7,974 nt of DNA from CAYOVG01 sp964407285 (GTDB lineage Bacteria; Desulfobacterota; Syntrophobacteria; Syntrophobacterales; Syntrophobacteraceae): assembly GCA_964407285.1 (NCBI GenBank), contig CAYOVG010000326.1, positions 1 through 7,974 on the forward strand. The letters are read 5' to 3'. This document shows, piece after piece, positions 5,782 to 7,974 of the stretch. The notes under the pieces are model-generated. The model made no database searches. It worked only from the letters and a program-made list of their open reading frames with translations, and was not told the origin of the DNA. The first letter of the stretch is position 1. Each line of letters begins with the position of its first letter. The position numbers and the translations under genes were made by a program.

Positions 5782-6549
5782 CTACTGCCTCACCTCCGAA
5801 GCGGAATGTAGTCGCAGGACTCTCTGCAGTTCCTCGGCGCTCGGCGGTACCCGGGTCATCTGCTTTGTTTCATCCATTGCCAGGATGTCGCGGGCGGACT
5901 CGTAGTACGCCATGCCGCCACCCGGAACGAGATTGTAGAAGTCCCGAGTGTCGTCGTTATTGAGGGACAAAACGCCTCCCGTCAGCGCTACTCCCGCGAA
6001 CAGGCCGTCCGTTCTCTGATAGCTGAGCACATCACCCATGCCAGCCTGAACCTTCCCGGCTCCACCCACCGGACCCGCAACCACGACCGCATCGGCGCCG
6101 AGGGTGAGGTCTCCGCCGATCAACTCATTCATGCTGTCGGCGTTCTGAAACACCAGGACCAGGTCCGACGACGTAATGCCGGCTTGAAATCCGATGCTGC
6201 CTCCCGTCATGGAAATGGAAACGGGAAGGCTCCAGTTGTTTCCCTCGTGGTTCACCAGGACCCCGGTTCCATGGCGGCCGCCCACGACCAGGCCGGCTTT
6301 CACGATATTGGGAATGACGGCTATTCCAGCGGCATTTTCCAGAACGTTTTGAGGAATAGACGGCAGGATATCCCTGAGCACCGCAGTGGACGATTGGACG
6401 GTATTCCTCATATCTGCCGCATCTTCAGACAGTGCGGCGGCCGGGGCCCTCTCATCGACTCGCTCCTGGGCCGACGCCTGCACAGGCACGGAGACAACAA
6501 ATGCAAATACGGCTACTACCATCGTGAAAAGAAGAAACAGTCTTCTCAT
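5782..6549 (-). CDS. exported SYLF (Ysc84/DUF500) domain protein
   Basis: This is a 255-residue protein. The first 28 residues (MRRLFLLFTMVVAVFAFVVS, then VPVQASA-QE) form a textbook signal peptide, indicating a periplasmic product. The SYLF domain spans about 45-225: MRNTVQSSTAVLRDILPSIP, NAAGIAVIPNIVKAGLVVGG with GRHGTGVL (91-98), NNWSLPVSISMTGGSIGFQA, SSDLVLVFQNADSMNELI, DAVVVAGPVG, DVLSYQRTDGLFAGVALTGG and DTRDFY. These match the conserved order of the family, including the glycine-rich loop and the 'DGLFAGVALTGG' stretch. Eukaryotic SYLF domains bind phosphoinositides; in exported bacterial members membrane-lipid contact is inferred. The ATG at 6549 has GGAG eight bases upstream. A paralogue lies at 3047-3820 with the MscS gene between them. 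A large hairpin (6591-6631) precedes the gene and may affect its expression. Confidence 0.94.
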   Translation of the reverse strand: MRRLFLLFTMVVAVFAFVVSVPVQASAQERVDERAPAAALSEDAADMRNTVQSSTAVLRDILPSIPQNVLENAAGIAVIPNIVKAGLVVGGRHGTGVLVNHEGNNWSLPVSISMTGGSIGFQAGITSSDLVLVFQNADSMNELIGGDLTLGADAVVVAGPVGGAGKVQAGMGDVLSYQRTDGLFAGVALTGGVLSLNNDDTRDFYNLVPGGGMAYYESARDILAMDETKQMTRVPPSAEELQRVLRLHSASEVRQ

Positions 6550-6557
6550 AATCTCAT

Positions 6558-6561
6558 CTCC
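6558..6561 (-). promoter_or_regulatory. ribosome binding site of the first SYLF gene
   Basis: GGAG (minus strand, in ATGGAGATGAG) lies eight bases before the ATG at 6549. Its spacing equals that at the second SYLF gene, which supports both starts. Confidence 0.6.
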
Positions 6562-6590
6562 ATTTATTCACTTGTTTTCAGTGTGTTCTC

Positions 6591-6631
6591 CTCTTTCTCG
6601 AAGGTTTCGAACAAACCCGTTTCGAGAAGAG
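6591..6631. repeat. long imperfect palindrome upstream of the first SYLF gene
   Basis: CTC-t-TTCTCGAA (6591-6602) pairs with TTCGAGAA-GAG (6621-6631), with one bulged T. Inside, GGTTT (6603-6607) pairs with AAACC (6613-6617) around the loop CGAAC, leaving CGT unpaired on one side. The total is sixteen base pairs over 41 bases. It lies 42 bases upstream of the SYLF start codon. No T-run follows on the minus strand, so an operator or a 5'-UTR structure fits better than a terminator. Confidence 0.6.
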
Positions 6632-6729
6632 TGATCGATGACTGGGATAAACTCTCGAACACCTGCTTCCATCCCGATTTCCAGGCAGGCTATGACACCG
6701 CCACGGCTACCATGGGCTTTTTTTTGCGT

Positions 6730-6751
6730 GTTCCCGATACCGCGAGGGAAC
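6730..6751. repeat. 6-bp inverted repeat beside an eight-T run
   Basis: GTTCCC (6730-6735) pairs with GGGAAC (6746-6751) around the loop GATACCGCGA. A run of eight T (6718-6725) lies just before it on the plus strand. The order is wrong for an intrinsic terminator on either strand: the T-run precedes the stem on plus, and reads as A on minus. Confidence 0.35.
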
Positions 6752-6823
6752 CCCCGGCGCAGTTACAGCTTCGGGACAGGTTGTCCATCCATCGATCCGA
6801 CCGGCAACCCTCTTGTAGCCCCG

Positions 6824-6848
6824 CCCTTGTGGACGGCGCGCACAAGGG
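6824..6848. repeat. 8-bp perfect inverted repeat
   Basis: CCCTTGTG (6824-6831) and CACAAGGG (6841-6848) are perfectly complementary with a nine-base loop GACGGCGCG. It lies midway in the gene-free stretch, about 275 bases downstream of the YihY stop codon, with no T-run on either side. Confidence 0.45.
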
Positions 6849-6907
6849 GATGCGGAGCGAAATCGGCTGCCTGCCGGAACGCCTAAAGCTGGTCAGGTTA
6901 CGGTTCA

Positions 6908-7013
6908 TTGACGGGTATTGGTCCCGAACCCGTCACCCGAAGCAGCCAGGCTGCCGTTCGTTCACGGGCACTGGTCCCAAACCCGTAATGCGAAGCAACC
7001 CGTAGCCCGAATA
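6908..7013. repeat. imperfect 53-base tandem repeat
   Basis: Two adjacent units of about 53 bases share ACGGGYAYTGGTCCCRAACCCGT (first copy 6911-6933, second copy 6964-6986; Y/R mark differing positions) followed by a diverged CGAAGCARCC segment. Within each unit ACGGG and CCCGT are inverted around the GGTCCC centre, so each can form a small hairpin. A third partial copy of AACCCGT plus CCCGAA begins at 6997. The perfect palindrome GCAGCC-A-GGCTGC (6942-6954) lies within the first unit. It is downstream of the YihY gene. Confidence 0.6.
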
Positions 7014-7122
7014 CACAGCCTCCCGGAATACGGATACCGCATCTCCGGCATTACCTTGTATTATTTAAGTTAATCAGTAAGTTAGAGATAGCAAATCAAG
7101 ATATGGCCGGTAGCGTCCACTC

Positions 7123-7974
7123 CTACACGGTATCTGTCTTGCGTCCAACTCGGACGGCATGTTCGAGCGGGCGGATGCCGGAACCATAGCGACGGGCGTA
7201 CACTTGCGTAAACTCTGCGCCAAAGAGGCTTACCAGAGCGGAATAGTATACCCAGATCAGAAGGACGGCAAACGACCCGGCTGCGCCGTACACACTGCCG
7301 AGGGCCATCTGCCCGAGGTAGATCCCTATCAAAAACTTGCCGCCTATAAAGAGAAGCGCCGTTACGACCGCCCCGGTCCCCACGTCTTCCCACTCGATTC
7401 GCGCGTCGGGCAGATACCTGTAGATCATGGCGAAGAGCAGGGTAACCAATCCAAAGGAAACGGTGAGGTCGAGTATTTGCCAGAGCCACGAGACATCAGG
7501 CATCTTGCCGGTCAGGAATTCACGGGCGGCCGAAAGGGCGGCGCTGATAACGAGAGATACCAGCAGAAGAAAACCGATACCCAAAACGATGGCGAACGAC
7601 CGGAGACGGTCTCTTACAAAGGCCTTTATCGTGCTGCGGTTCGGCCCCGATTTGACGTCCCACACCTGGTTCAGAGACGCCTGCAAGTCGGCGAAGACGG
7701 CCGTCGACCCAAGCAACACTCCCACTATTCCGACTGCAACCGCAACCGGACTCCCGCCGATTTCACTGAGTCCCCCAAGCACCTGGGCCACCACTCCGGC
7801 GCCCTCGCTTCCAACCAGGGAATGCATCTCACGCACTATCTGCGCTTTCACGTGTTCCTCCCGGAACACGATACTCGTAACGGCTACGGTAATCAGAAGA
7901 ATGGGCGCCAGCGAAAAAATGGTATAGAAGGCCAGCGATGCCGCCATACGGAAGGGATTGTCTTACCACCATTC
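7123..7974 (-). pseudogene. YihY/BrkB-family inner-membrane protein, 5' part interrupted or cut off
   Basis: The open part (7123-7947) encodes 274 residues starting MAASLAFYTIFSLAPILLIT, which is the first membrane helix of the YihY/BrkB (formerly 'RNase BN-like') family. Other family landmarks are STAVFADLQASLNQVWDVK (about 81-99), LTVSFGLVTLLFAMIYRYLP (161-180), KFLIGIYLGQMALGSVYGAA (204-223) and LIWVYYSALVSLFGAEFTQV (230-249). About six membrane segments are expected, and the function of the family is not settled. In the same frame upstream the sequence reads EWW-stop-DNPFR just before MAASLAFYT. The family normally has a W..DN..R stretch exactly there, so the TAA at 7963-7965 appears to break a conserved region rather than precede the gene. 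Either the gene is a nonsense mutant, the base is a sequencing error, or translation begins at the ATG at 7947 on a shortened but nearly complete protein. The window ends nine bases further on, so this cannot be settled here. Confidence 0.8.

Larger units (their letters stand above)
6550..7122. other. 573-base gene-free stretch with several repeats
   Basis: No supported gene lies between the YihY stop codon and the first SYLF gene. Open frames on both strands here (for example plus 6638-6886 and minus 6690-6908) give low-complexity, Arg/Pro/Ser-rich products without recognisable motifs. The stretch holds a long imperfect palindrome (6591-6631), two further stem-loops (6730-6751 and 6824-6848), a run of eight T at 6718-6725, and a 53-base tandem repeat (6908-7013). 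The promoter of the SYLF gene must lie near its left end, but no clear -35/-10 pair was found. Confidence 0.6.

Noticed and set aside
6718..6725. Run of eight T as an intrinsic terminator on the plus strand
   Set aside because: Only a three- to four-pair stem (GCCA...TGGGC) precedes it, and no plus-strand gene ends nearby.
6638..6908. Short open frames on both strands in the gap after the YihY gene as a small gene
   Set aside because: No motifs, no ribosome site, and inverted repeats cut across them.

Overview
The window carries seven protein genes and one partial gene, all on the minus strand. GC content is moderately high and the plus strand shows no credible gene. The proteins suggest a Gram-negative bacterium: a DUF3108 envelope protein, exported SYLF proteins, an MscS channel with a periplasmic BON domain, and a YihY-type membrane protein. 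The mixture is reminiscent of Desulfobacterota/Deltaproteobacteria. That placement is an inference from gene content only; no rRNA or other marker gene is present.

Layout in transcription order, from right to left. A YihY/BrkB-family membrane protein (7123-7947, extending to the window edge) has an in-frame TAA just before its first visible methionine. A 573-base gene-free stretch (6550-7122) follows, holding several inverted repeats and a 53-base tandem repeat. Next comes a three-gene block: an exported SYLF protein (5782-6549), a 383-base hairpin-rich spacer, a BON-MscS mechanosensitive channel (3923-5398), and a second, divergent SYLF protein (3047-3820). After a 197-base spacer come an alpha/beta hydrolase (2055-2852) and a cyclic-nucleotide-binding regulator (1335-1979). 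The last pair is a DUF3108 protein (335-1213) and the N-terminal TOPRIM part of a type IA topoisomerase III (1-287), which runs off the left edge.

Functionally, the centre of the window reads as an envelope module. Two secreted lipid-binding-type SYLF paralogues flank a mechanosensitive channel whose exported domain, BON, is also membrane-associating. The hydrolase and the CRP-like protein could form a two-gene unit, as could DUF3108 and topoisomerase III. No phage, insertion sequence, CRISPR array, tRNA or rRNA was recognised. The most notable observations are the SYLF / BON-MscS / SYLF arrangement, the apparent nonsense codon in the YihY gene, and the dense inverted and tandem repeats in the two long spacers.
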